A DNA stretch of 64,000 nucleotides from Chloroflexota bacterium (lineage in GTDB: Bacteria > Chloroflexota > Limnocylindria > Limnocylindrales > CSP1-4). The stretch spans positions 48,317 to 112,316 of the forward strand of contig JAJYGH010000081.1 in NCBI GenBank assembly GCA_021785175.1. Direction: 5' to 3'. Both the position numbers and the translations under genes were made by a program. A model generated the notes under the pieces. That model was given only the letters and a program-made list of their open reading frames with translations. It made no database searches and was not told the origin of the DNA. This document shows positions 32,622-42,262 of this stretch, in pieces (the first letter of the stretch is position 1; each line of letters opens with the position of its first letter).

Positions 32622-34619
32622 TCAGCCTTTCACGGATCGGATCGCCTCCACCGCCGGAGGGTTTTCGAGGGCGGACAGGTCGCCGGGGTCGGTGCCAAGG
32701 TACGCCGCCCGCGCGACCCGTCGCATGATCTTGCCGCTGCGCGTCCGCGGCAACTCGGGGACCGCGATGACGGCGGCAGGCCGCAGCGGCCTTCCGAGCT
32801 CGGACACGACCCGCTCGGAGATCTCGCGCGTCACGTTCGCGTCGCCAGCCGCGTCCGGACGGAGCACCACCAGGACCACCACCGACTCGCCCTTCAGCTC
32901 GTCGGGCACCCCGATCGCCGCCGCCTCGACCACCGCCGGGTGCGCGCAGGCCGCCGTCTCGACCTCGGCCGGCCCCACCCGCTTGCCGGCCACCTTGAGC
33001 GTGTCGTCCGATCGACCGAGCAGGTACCAGTAGCCGTCCCGGTCGATCAGCGCCCAGTCGCCGTGAACCCACGTGCCGGGCAGCCGGCGCCAGTACGTGT
33101 CGAGGTAGCGCTCCCCGTCGTCGCCCCAGAAGCCGCGCGTCATCCCAGGCCACGGCGCGCGCAGCACGAGCTCGCCGACCGACCCACGCACGGGCGCGCC
33201 CGAGGCGTCGACGACGTCCGCCGCCATCCCGATGCAGGGGCCGTTGAACGACGCGGGCCGGATCGGGCGCAGCAGCGTGCAGCCCAGGATCCCGCCGCTG
33301 ATCTCCGTGCCGCCGGAGTAGTTGACGATGGGCAGGCGGCCCCGGCCGACGACGCGGAAGTACCACCACCACGGCTCCGGGTTCCACGGTTCCCCGGTCG
33401 AACCCAGCACCCGCAGGCTCGACAGGTCGTGGGCGCGCACCGGCTCCTCGCCGTGGACGAGCAGCGCGCGGATGAGCGTGGGGCTGACGCCGAGGTGGGT
33501 CACGCGATGCCGTCCGGTCAGCGCCCAGAGCCGGTCCGGGCCGGGCCAGTCGGGCGCCCCCTCGTACAGCACGAGCCTGGCACCGAGCAGCAGGGCCCCG
33601 CTGATCGCCCAGGGGCCCATCATCCAGCCCAGGTCGGTGAACCAGAAGAGCGCATCGCCCGCCCGCAGGTCGAACGTGTGCGCGAGGTCCTCGGCGGCCT
33701 TGATCGGGAAGCCCCCGTGCACGTGGACGGTCCCCTTCGGGACCCCGGTCGTCCCCGAGGTGTAGATGACCATGTAGGCTGTCTCGGGATCCGTCGCCGG
33801 GGTGTCGCGCAGCGGCTCGAGCCCCTCGGCGGCCAGCTCCTCGTCCCACCACGCGTCGCGTGGCGCATGCCACGGTATCGCGCCCCGCCTCCCGACGAGC
33901 CGCCGCACGACCAGCACGCGCTCGACGGTCGGTGCGGCGTCCAGGGCGGCCTCGGCGACCTCCTTGAGCGGCACGACCTGCCCGCGGCGCAGGAAGCCGT
34001 CGGCCACGATCAGGTGCGTGGCGCGGAACGCGTCGAGCCGGGTGGCCACCGCCGGCGCGGCGTAGCCGGAGAAGATCGGCGTGAAGACCGCGCGCAGCTT
34101 CCCGAGCGCCAGGACCGCGACGACGGTCTCGGGAAGCATCGGCAGGAGGATCGCCACGCGGGTCCCCTCGCCGACGCCGTTGCGCGCGAGCATCGCCGCC
34201 GCACGGTCGACCTCGTCGCGCAGCTCCCGGCGCGTGAGGCGGCGTACCGCGCCGTCCTCGCCCTCCCAGGCGAGCGCCTCGCCGTCCGGGTCCGTTTCGG
34301 CCCACGGATCGACCGACGCCCGGGCGTGGTTGAACGCGCCCCCGACCCACCAGCGTGCCCACTCGATGCCGTCGCGGACATCGACGGTGTGGCGTGGCCT
34401 CCGCTGCCACGCGAGGTCGAGGTCGTCGACCGCCGCGTCCCAGAACCAGCCGGGATCGGCGACCGCACGGGCCTGGAGGCGTTCGAGGTCGGGCACGTCG
34501 AGCTCGCGCAGGAGGCGCGCGGCGCGGCTTTCGCGAAGCTGCTCGGGCGAGGGCCGCCAAGCGGCGTCGGGCACGTCGCGACCGAACATCGGGGCGGGGG
34601 AGGACGCGGGGCTGGCCAT
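32622..34619 (-). CDS. AMP-forming acyl-CoA synthetase (acetyl-CoA synthetase-like)
   Basis: VIYTSGTTGVPKGTVHVHGGF, YSGGTEISGG, GDWALIDRDGYWYLLGRSDDTLKVAGKRVGPAEVE, RTRSGKIMRRVAR. Confidence 0.92.
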   Translation of the reverse strand: MASPASSPAPMFGRDVPDAAWRPSPEQLRESRAARLLRELDVPDLERLQARAVADPGWFWDAAVDDLDLAWQRRPRHTVDVRDGIEWARWWVGGAFNHARASVDPWAETDPDGEALAWEGEDGAVRRLTRRELRDEVDRAAAMLARNGVGEGTRVAILLPMLPETVVAVLALGKLRAVFTPIFSGYAAPAVATRLDAFRATHLIVADGFLRRGQVVPLKEVAEAALDAAPTVERVLVVRRLVGRRGAIPWHAPRDAWWDEELAAEGLEPLRDTPATDPETAYMVIYTSGTTGVPKGTVHVHGGFPIKAAEDLAHTFDLRAGDALFWFTDLGWMMGPWAISGALLLGARLVLYEGAPDWPGPDRLWALTGRHRVTHLGVSPTLIRALLVHGEEPVRAHDLSSLRVLGSTGEPWNPEPWWWYFRVVGRGRLPIVNYSGGTEISGGILGCTLLRPIRPASFNGPCIGMAADVVDASGAPVRGSVGELVLRAPWPGMTRGFWGDDGERYLDTYWRRLPGTWVHGDWALIDRDGYWYLLGRSDDTLKVAGKRVGPAEVETAACAHPAVVEAAAIGVPDELKGESVVVLVVLRPDAAGDANVTREISERVVSELGRPLRPAAVIAVPELPRTRSGKIMRRVARAAYLGTDPGDLSALENPPAVEAIRSVKG

Positions 34620-34770
34620 CGATCACCTCCAGCCGCTGGCTGCCGCGGGTCGCCCGGGCCCGCCGTCTGCGCGTGCACCGCCGTCTGCGTGGGCACCCGA
34701 GCCCCGTCGCGGACCGACACTCTAGCGCCGCCGCGTTGCAGCCGCGACGGACGGCCGTCGTGCCCGGCGA

Positions 34771-35763
34771 TCAGCTCGCGGCCGGGAGCGTCTCCCGCTC
34801 GTCGGGCAGGCCGGCGAACGTGGACGCGCCCCGCGACGTGCCCGCCGCGACCCGCCGTCGCTGCGCATCCACCACGTACCGCGGGTCGCGCGCCGACTGC
34901 CGCCCCGCCTCGAAGACCGCGAGCCGCTCGAGGAGCGCGCCGGCGAGCAGCAGAGAGCCTGCCGCGGTGGCACCGATCCGGCGGCGGCCGGCGAGGGCCA
35001 TCACCGCTGCGCCCGCGCCCGCCGTGACGCGGGACAGCCGGGTGAGGCGGCCCGCGCGTCCCTGGCTGTACGGCTCCCCGAGGAGCCCGAGGCGGTGCTC
35101 CATGACGAAGCCGGCCGCGAGCTCGACGAGCGCGCCGGCGATCGCGAACCGACGCGCGGCGCCGGCGTCCGACGGCGGCGTGATGATCGCGGCGGCGCCT
35201 CCGGCCGCCGATGCCGCCCCGCCGATGAACACGAACGGGAGCTCGCGCCGCGCCTCGTGCCACGCCGGGATGGCCGTATCGGCGACGAGGGCAGCGGTGT
35301 ACGTCGCGAACGGGAGCCCGAAGAGCCCGGATCCCGTCGTGGCGAGGTCGCGGAGGCGCGGCAGGATCCCGAGCAGCTCACAGCCAGCGGCGACGCTGAG
35401 CCCGCCGCCCGTTGCATTCAGCAGCCACGTGCCGACGTTCATCGGCGAGGTCACCTTGATCACCCGCAGCATCGCCGCGAAGCGCGCCGGCTTGCCGAGG
35501 TCGCGGATGAGGAGCGGCGGGCTGGCGACGACACCGACCATCCCGGCGAACGTCGCGTTGCGTGCGAGGCGCGCGTTGCCGGTGAGCCGCGCGCCCAGGG
35601 CGAGCGCAGCCGACGCGCCCGCGAGCCCACCGAAGAAGAAGTAGATGGGGATACCGAGCTCCCAGACGGGCTCCTTGACGATCGGGTGACCGTAATAGGA
35701 GTCGGGCGCCGGGTTCGATCCGCGGGACCGGCGGTCACGGCCGATCGAGTCGAAGTGGGTCAT
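34771..35763 (-). CDS. NrfD/PsrC-like integral membrane subunit of formate dehydrogenase
   Basis: SYYGHPIVKEPVWELGIPIYFFFGGLAGASAALALGARL; ATGA overlap with Fe-S subunit. Confidence 0.85.
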   Translation of the reverse strand: MTHFDSIGRDRRSRGSNPAPDSYYGHPIVKEPVWELGIPIYFFFGGLAGASAALALGARLTGNARLARNATFAGMVGVVASPPLLIRDLGKPARFAAMLRVIKVTSPMNVGTWLLNATGGGLSVAAGCELLGILPRLRDLATTGSGLFGLPFATYTAALVADTAIPAWHEARRELPFVFIGGAASAAGGAAAIITPPSDAGAARRFAIAGALVELAAGFVMEHRLGLLGEPYSQGRAGRLTRLSRVTAGAGAAVMALAGRRRIGATAAGSLLLAGALLERLAVFEAGRQSARDPRYVVDAQRRRVAAGTSRGASTFAGLPDERETLPAAS

Positions 35764-36758
35764 CGGCGGCCGCCCAGGAACGACAGGCCGACGAGCGCGC
35801 CGAGGGTCCCGGCCGCGAGCGCCATCCACCCGTAGATCGACGGGAGGTCGCGCGTCGTCGCCACCGGGTCGGGCGGCAGGCCGTAGACCTCGGGCTCGTC
35901 GAGCAGCAGGAAGAACGCGCCGAACCCGCCGACGCCGTCGTCCGGGTTCGCGCCGTACAGGCGCGCGCCATCGAACCCTCGCGCGACGACCTGCTCGAGC
36001 CGTCGCGACGCCCGCTCGCGAAGCTCGTCCAGCTTGCCGAACTGGATCGATTCGGTCGGGCAGGCCTTCGCGCAGGCCGGCTCGAGGCCGTCCTTCGTCC
36101 GGTCGTAGCAGAGCGTGCACTTCTGGGCCATCCCGACGCCCTTCGACCCGGCGATCTCGCGCCGCCCGATCACGCCGAACGGGCACGCCACCACGCAGTA
36201 GCCGCAGCCGTTGCACACGTCCTGCTGGACGACGACGGTCCCGAACTCGGTCCGGAACAGCGCCCCGGTCGGGCACACGTCGAGGCAGGCCGCGTCCGTG
36301 CAGTGCTTGCACACGTCCGACGACATGAGCCAGCGCATGCCCTCGCCACCGTCGCCGCGTGGGGCGTCGGGCGGCGGGTACCCGTCGCCGCGCGGCGCAC
36401 CGCCGGACGGCCGGTCGCGAAGGGGAGCCGCGTCGGGTCCCGCCGCGCCGTCGCGCATCTCGGCCTCGCGCAGGCGTGCCTTCGACGGCGCGACGTGGAG
36501 CGGCCGGTCCTGCTCGATGAACGCCACGTGCCGCCACGTGTTCGCGCTCAGGCCGCCGGTGTTGTCGTACGAATTGCCCGTCCACACGTAGCCGTCGGCC
36601 GGGACGTCGTTCCACTCCTTGCACGCGACCTCGCACGCCTTGCACCCGATACAGAGCGTGGTGTCGGTGAAGAAGCCGAGGCGCGGTCTCGCCTCGTCGC
36701 CGTAGCTGGCAGGCCAGGCGTCGGGCCGTTCGACGACGGGCAGTGGACGTCGCATCAT
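35760..36758 (-). CDS. 4Fe-4S ferredoxin subunit of formate dehydrogenase
   Basis: CIGCKACEVACKEWNDVP, CKHCTDAACLDVCPTGAL, CNGCGYCVVACPFGVI, CTLCYDRTKDGLEPACAKACP; ATGA overlap with alpha subunit. Confidence 0.9.
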   Translation of the reverse strand: MMRRPLPVVERPDAWPASYGDEARPRLGFFTDTTLCIGCKACEVACKEWNDVPADGYVWTGNSYDNTGGLSANTWRHVAFIEQDRPLHVAPSKARLREAEMRDGAAGPDAAPLRDRPSGGAPRGDGYPPPDAPRGDGGEGMRWLMSSDVCKHCTDAACLDVCPTGALFRTEFGTVVVQQDVCNGCGYCVVACPFGVIGRREIAGSKGVGMAQKCTLCYDRTKDGLEPACAKACPTESIQFGKLDELRERASRRLEQVVARGFDGARLYGANPDDGVGGFGAFFLLLDEPEVYGLPPDPVATTRDLPSIYGWMALAAGTLGALVGLSFLGGRR

Positions 36759-39700
36759 CGGCCCTCCGACCGTGTTCCGGGCGCATGCTCCTGCGGCGCC
36801 TGCGTGACGTCTCCGTCGCGCGTGATCCGCGGGTAGCTCTCGACGAGCCGGCGGAGTGCCGGTCCGCGCGGCCTCCTTCCCGGCCGAATGTCGCAGCTCG
36901 CGGCCTTGACCTCCTCGATGTGGACGTTCGGGTCGAGTGCCAGCGGAACCACGTCGTTTGCCGAGTCGCCGGTCACGATCCCGTTGCGTCCCCAGTGATA
37001 CGGCAGGCCGACCTGGTGGACGGTCTTCCCCTGCACGTCGAGCGGCCGGATGCGCTCCGTGACGAGGACTCGCGCCTCGATCGCACTCCGCGACGTCACG
37101 ATCGTCGCCCACCCGCCGTGCTCGAGGGCGCGGAGCGCGGCGAGTTCCGGGCTGACCTCGCAGAACATCTCGGGCTGCAGCTCGGACAGGTGCGGCACGA
37201 ACCGGCTCATGCCGCCCGCCGTGTGGTGTTCCGTGAGGCGGTACGTCGTCATGACGAAGGGGTATGCGTCGGCTCCCGGGCTGTCGCCGCTCGGGTTGTA
37301 CGGGTTCGCGGGACGGAAGAACCGCTGGCGTGGCGGGTTCGCGCGCTGCGGGTACAGCAGGTTCGCGAACGGCGATTCCTCGGGCTCGAAGTGTGTGGGG
37401 AGCGGGCCGTCGACGACGCCGCGCGGCGCGAAGATCCAGGCGCGGCCGTCGGGGTGGGCGATGAACGGGCGCCGGCCGTCGATCGCCGCCAACGCTCGTG
37501 CTCCATCGGGTGGCCGGTAGTCCGGCCCGTGATCGGGGGCGAAGTCGATCTCGTCGTCACCGACCCACCGCTGCGACGCCTCGTCCCACCACATGAGCTT
37601 CTTGCGCTCCGACCACGGTTTCCCCTGCGGGTCCGCCGAGGCGCGGTTGTACAGGATGCGGCGGTTCTGCGGCCACGCCCAGCCCCACTCGCGGCCTTCG
37701 AGCCCCTGCTCCCAGTGCGGTTTCCGCCGCGCGGTCCGGTTCACGCCATCGGCGTAGCAGCCGCAGTAGATCCAGCAACCGCACGTCGTCGACCCGTCTG
37801 CCTTCAGCTGCGCCGACGCCGACAGCAGCGTGCCGTCCGCCTGCCGGCCGTTGATCTCTCGCAGCACGGCCTCGCCGTCGGGCTCCTCGGTCGCGCCCGT
37901 CAGCGGGTACTCCCAGGCGAGTTCGAGCAGCCCGCGGTCGCGCGGGTCGGTCGAGTTCGCCAGCTTCTCGCGGATGATCCGGCCGAGGTGGTACATGAAC
38001 CACAGTTCGCTGCGGGCGTCGCCCTTCGGCTCGACCGCCTGGTCGCGCCACTGGAGCAGCCGCTGCGTGTTCGTGAACGAACCCGCCTTCTCGACGTGCG
38101 ACGCTGCGGGCATGAAGAACACCTCGGTCGGGATGTCCCCGGTCCGCAGTTCGCCCGTCTCGATCTCGGGGGCATCGCGCCAGAACGTCGCGCTCTCGAT
38201 CTCGACGAGGTCGCGCACGACGAGCCAGTCGAGGTGGGCGAGCGCGAGGCGGTGCAGCCGCGAGTGGGCGGAGCCGACGGCCGGGTTCTCGCCGAGCAGG
38301 AAGTACCCCTTCACCGAGCCGTCCATCATCCCGAGCGTCGCCTGGTACGCCGAGTGATCGCCGCTGATGCGCGGCAGGTAGTCGAAGCAGAAGTCGTTCT
38401 CGGCGGTCGCCCGGTCGCCCCAGTACGCCTTCAGCAGGCTCACGATGTAGGCGTCGACCGTTCCCCAGATCCCGCCCGGAGCCGTCTGCGACTCGATATA
38501 CGTCCGCAGGTCATGTCGGGCCTGCGCCGCGGGCATCGGCAGGTAGCCCGGCAGGATGTCGAACAGGGTCGGAATGTCGGTCGAGCCCTGGATCGATGCG
38601 TGGCCGCGGAGCGCCATGATCCCACCGCCCGGCCGGCCGATGTTGCCGAGGAGCAGCTGGATGATCGCCGCGGTCCGGATGTACTGGACGCCGACCGTGT
38701 GCTGCGTCCAGCCGACCGAGTAGACGAACGACGCCGTTCGCTCGCGACCGGAGTTGTCGCACAGGGCCCTGGCGACGAACCGGAGGTCGTCCGGAGAGCA
38801 GCCGCAGATCTCGGCGACGCGCTCGGGCGTGTAGCGGCTGAAGTGCCGCTTGAGGATCTGGAAGACGCAGCGCGGGTCCTCGAGCGTCGGGTCCATGTGC
38901 GGCGGGTCGCAGCACGGCGCCCCGGCGCTGTGCCCGCCGAAGCCTGTCGCCTGGTCGGTGGGCGCGCCCATCTCGCGGTGGCCGTGCATCGGGCTCGGGT
39001 CGGCGCCGTCGTATCGCCACGTCTCGTTGCCGTACGACCGGCTCGCCTCGTCCCAGCCCGAGAAGAACCCGCCGAGGTCCTCGGTGTCGCGGTACTCGTC
39101 GGTGATGATCGCGGGCGCGTTGGTGTACTCGACGACGTACTCGCGGAACTCGCGCCCGTTCTCGAGGATGTAGTTGACGATTCCGCCGAGGAACGCGATG
39201 TCGGTCCCGGCGCGGATCTGGACCCACTTCGTCGCGGTCGCGCTCGTCCGCGTGAACCGCGGGTCGACGTGGATGACCTGCGCGCCCCGCTCCCTGGCCT
39301 CCATCACCCACTGGTACGCGACCGGGTGGTTCTCCGCCATGTTGGAGCCCATGATGAGGATGCAGTCCGAGTTGACGAGGTCACCCGGATACGTCGTGGC
39401 CCCGCCCCGTCCGACCGAGGTCCCCAGACCGGGGACCGTTGCGCTGTGTCAGAGACGGGCCTGGTTCTCGACGGAGACGACCCCCAGCGCCGTGAAGAGC
39501 TTCTTGATCAGGTAATTCTCTTCGTTGTCGAGGGTCGCGCCGCCGAGCGAGCCGATGCCGAGGGTCCGGTTGACGCGAACCCGTCCGTCCTGGGTGTCGA
39601 TCTCGTCCTGCCATGTCTCGCGCCGGGTGGCGATCACGCGGTCCGCGATCATGTCCATCGCGGTGTCCAGCGCAAGCTCCTCCCACTCCGTGCCGTACGG

Positions 39701-40027
39701 CCGCCGGTATTTCACCCTGTACTGGCGGAGCGGGCTCGTCACGAGCTGGCGTGACGCGGACCCCTTCGGGCAGAGCCGGCCACGGTTCAGCGGGCTGGCG
39801 GGATCTCCCTCGATCTGCGTGACCTCGCCGTCCTTGACATACACGAGCTGCGCGCAGCCGACGGCACAGTAGGGGCAGACCGAGTGATAGACGGCATCCG
39901 CGGTCTTCGTGCGGGGCTCGAGCGCCGCGGAGCCCTCCGACTGTGCGGCGCGGCCGAGACCGAGGAGATCGTGGTCGCGGACCTGGCGGACGATGGGCAA
40001 CGAGCGGAGGCGCTGCAACGGTTCCAC
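36755..40027 (-). CDS. selenocysteine-containing formate dehydrogenase alpha subunit (in-frame TGA = Sec193)
   Basis: Two track ORFs (39449-40159 and 36755-39352) are one frame joined by TGA: ...VSVENQARL-U-HSATVPGLGTSVGRGGATTYPGDLVNSDCILIMGSNMAENHPVAYQWVMEAR; 4Fe-4S motif CPYCAVGC...NRGRLCPKG. Confidence 0.92.
39419..39437 (-). promoter_or_regulatory. bacterial SECIS-like hairpin
   Basis: Minus strand TGA-CACAGCGCAAC-GGTCCCC-GGTCT-GGGGACC: 7-bp perfect stem with GGTCT loop, starting 11 nt after TGA. Confidence 0.88.
39449..39451 (-). other. UGA selenocysteine codon of formate dehydrogenase
   Basis: Frame maintained across TGA; position equals Sec in FdnG/FdoG (VDNQARV-U-HGPTV). Confidence 0.9.
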
Positions 40028-40177
40028 CGAGGCTTCCCTTCCAGCCTGACCGCGGCTGCCGCCGCATGACCGCGCCCGCGCTGCGCGGTTGCATGACCCT
40101 CGCACCTTCGCCGCCTCGCGGGAATACCAGCCGCGGCGGGCAGCGTCACGAAAGCGCATACGCGCGGCCGCGCCACA

Positions 40178-40231
40178 CCCGACCTGGGCTCCGGTCCCGA
40201 CCCGGGCTCCGGTCCCGACCCGGGCGCGTCA
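40178..40231 (+). repeat. 18-bp tandem repeat, 2 full plus 1 partial unit (cccgacccgggctccggt)
   Basis: Units 40178-40195, 40196-40213, 40214-40231, the last degenerate after 12 bp and running into the selB stop. Confidence 0.85.
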
Positions 40232-42262
40232 GGCCCGGCCTGCTCGTGGCCCCGCCACGTGCCCCGCCGGCGTCCGCGCAAGCACTCCGCGTCGGTCGAG
40301 CTCCTCGATGATCGCGACCACGTACCGGCGGCTCGTGCCGGTCGCGTCGCGGAGCGCTGCCGGCGTGAGCGGCCCCTGCCGGGCGAGGCGGACGGCGACC
40401 GACTCGATCGCGGCAAACGCGGAGGCGGCATATGCCAGGTCGTCCTCGAGTCGCACCAGCCGGCCGCTCTCCTCGAGCCGGCGGAGAGTGGCGGGCGTGC
40501 ACCCGGACGCCACGACCGCCGCGCGGAGACTCGGCGGGGCGGGCACTGCGAGCGCCGCGAGCAGGCGATCCCCTGCCTCGTCCTCCGCGCTCCGGGCGTT
40601 CCCCGCGACACCCGGTGCCGCGGCACGGTTGCCATCGCGGACGATCCGGCCCGACGCGACCAGCCGATCGATCGCGCGGGCTGCGGCGTGCAACGCCTCG
40701 CGCTCCGGCAGCGAGCTCCGCCGCCGGATCTCGGCCGCCCCGGCCGCACGCAGCGTCGCGAGGTCCAGTGTCCCGGCCCCCGCCTCCGAACCGTCCAGCG
40801 CCCCGAGGACACCCTGCTCGCATGCACGCTCGACGTCCGGCGCGAGAACGGGTTCGGCGCCGTCGGGACGGTCGGGGAGGGCCGGTACCCGTCGAAGCGC
40901 GCCGTGGAGGTCGACGAGGGCCGGCAACGAATCGCGCCCGAACTCGAGCGCCTCCGCCAGCGCGGTGAGCCGCGGCCGATCCACCCGGTGGCGGGCCGCT
41001 CCGCGTGGCGGGCTCACCTCGAGCACGACGCCGCCGGCCACGGCCTCGGCCGGGCTCGGCCGTCGGAGCACGAACCGGTCCCCGCGGGCGGCAGCGACCG
41101 GCCGCGACAGTCGGAGCAGGCACGTCATCCGTCCGTCGGCGAGCCCCGCCGCCTCGCGTCGCCCGCGCCCCACGACCGCATCGACCTGGTCGGTGCCGGT
41201 GTGGAGGCGGAGGATCTCGCCGGACCGGGAGGGCCGGATCGGACGCAGCGCGACCAGGAGACGCGCCGTCTCGACCACGCTCGTCCCATCGGACAGCACG
41301 GAGCCGCGCCGCACCTGCTCCGGATCGATCCCCACGAGGTTGAGCGCCACGCGTCCCCCGGCCGCCGCGCGCGGCACGGGCTGGCCATGCACCTGAACCT
41401 CGCGGACACGGACCGGGCGGCCCCCGGGGTCCAGACGGAGAACGTCGCCGGGCGCGATCGAACCGCCGCGGAGGCTTCCCGTGACCACCAGGCCGCGCCC
41501 CCGCACGACGAACGACCGGTCGACCCCCAGCCGCACGGGCCCCATCCCGAACCTGGCTCGCGCGCGCACGCGCCGATCGAGCCCCTCGAGCGCCTCTCGC
41601 AGCTCGCCCATCCCCTCGCCGCGGACGGCCGACACGCAGACGATCGGGGCGCCGGCGAGCGTCGTTCGCGCGATCATCTCCTCGGCCTCCTGGGGCACGA
41701 GCACGGCGCGCGGATCGTCGGCGTCGTCGAGCAGGTCGAGCCGTGTGACGGCCACGACGCCGTCCGCGATGCCGAGCGCGTCGAGCAGCTCGAGGTGCTC
41801 GAGAGTCTGCGCCCGAGCGCCATCGTCCGCCGCCACCACGAGCAGCGCCGCGTCGATCTCGCCCGCCCCGACGAGCATGTTCCCGACGAGCCGATCGTGC
41901 CCCGGCACGTCGACGAAGTCGAGCCCCGCGCCGTCCGGCAGTGTCATGTACGCGTACCCGACGTCGATGGTCATGCCGCGCCGGTGCTCCTCCGGCAGCC
42001 GGTCCGCGTCGATCCCGGTGAGGGCGCGGAGGAGCGTGGTCTTGCCGTGGTCGATGTGACCGGCGGTGCCGACCACGACGCTTCCCACGGTGAGGTCCGA
42101 GACGGCGTCCCTCGATCGCGACCGCGCCGTGGCCGCGGTTTCCGCCACCGCGCGCCCCGTGCCGGCCGCCATCCGAGCGCTTGTCCTCGCGTCGCCTGCC
42201 GCCGCCGCCGATCCTGTTGGCCGGACCACGCCGGTCATCGCCTGGCCTCCCGCGCGGCTCAT
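40229..42262 (-). CDS. selB: selenocysteine-specific translation elongation factor SelB
   Basis: [57 protein letters not shown]-terminal winged-helix region. Confidence 0.95.
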   Translation of the reverse strand: MSRAGGQAMTGVVRPTGSAAAAGDARTSARMAAGTGRAVAETAATARSRSRDAVSDLTVGSVVVGTAGHIDHGKTTLLRALTGIDADRLPEEHRRGMTIDVGYAYMTLPDGAGLDFVDVPGHDRLVGNMLVGAGEIDAALLVVAADDGARAQTLEHLELLDALGIADGVVAVTRLDLLDDADDPRAVLVPQEAEEMIARTTLAGAPIVCVSAVRGEGMGELREALEGLDRRVRARARFGMGPVRLGVDRSFVVRGRGLVVTGSLRGGSIAPGDVLRLDPGGRPVRVREVQVHGQPVPRAAAGGRVALNLVGIDPEQVRRGSVLSDGTSVVETARLLVALRPIRPSRSGEILRLHTGTDQVDAVVGRGRREAAGLADGRMTCLLRLSRPVAAARGDRFVLRRPSPAEAVAGGVVLEVSPPRGAARHRVDRPRLTALAEALEFGRDSLPALVDLHGALRRVPALPDRPDGAEPVLAPDVERACEQGVLGALDGSEAGAGTLDLATLRAAGAAEIRRRSSLPEREALHAAARAIDRLVASGRIVRDGNRAAAPGVAGNARSAEDEAGDRLLAALAVPAPPSLRAAVVASGCTPATLRRLEESGRLVRLEDDLAYAASAFAAIESVAVRLARQGPLTPAALRDATGTSRRYVVAIIEELDRRGVLARTPAGHVAGPRAGRA

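Noticed and set aside
39352-39451. Treating the FDH alpha TGA as a sequencing error or pseudogene stop
   Set aside because: Same frame continues, the position matches the Sec site of FDH, a SECIS-like hairpin follows, and selABCD are adjacent.
36743-39754. 1003-aa plus-strand ORF opposite FDH
   Set aside because: Arg/Val/Asp-rich shadow ORF from high-GC codon bias, antisense to a clearly conserved gene.
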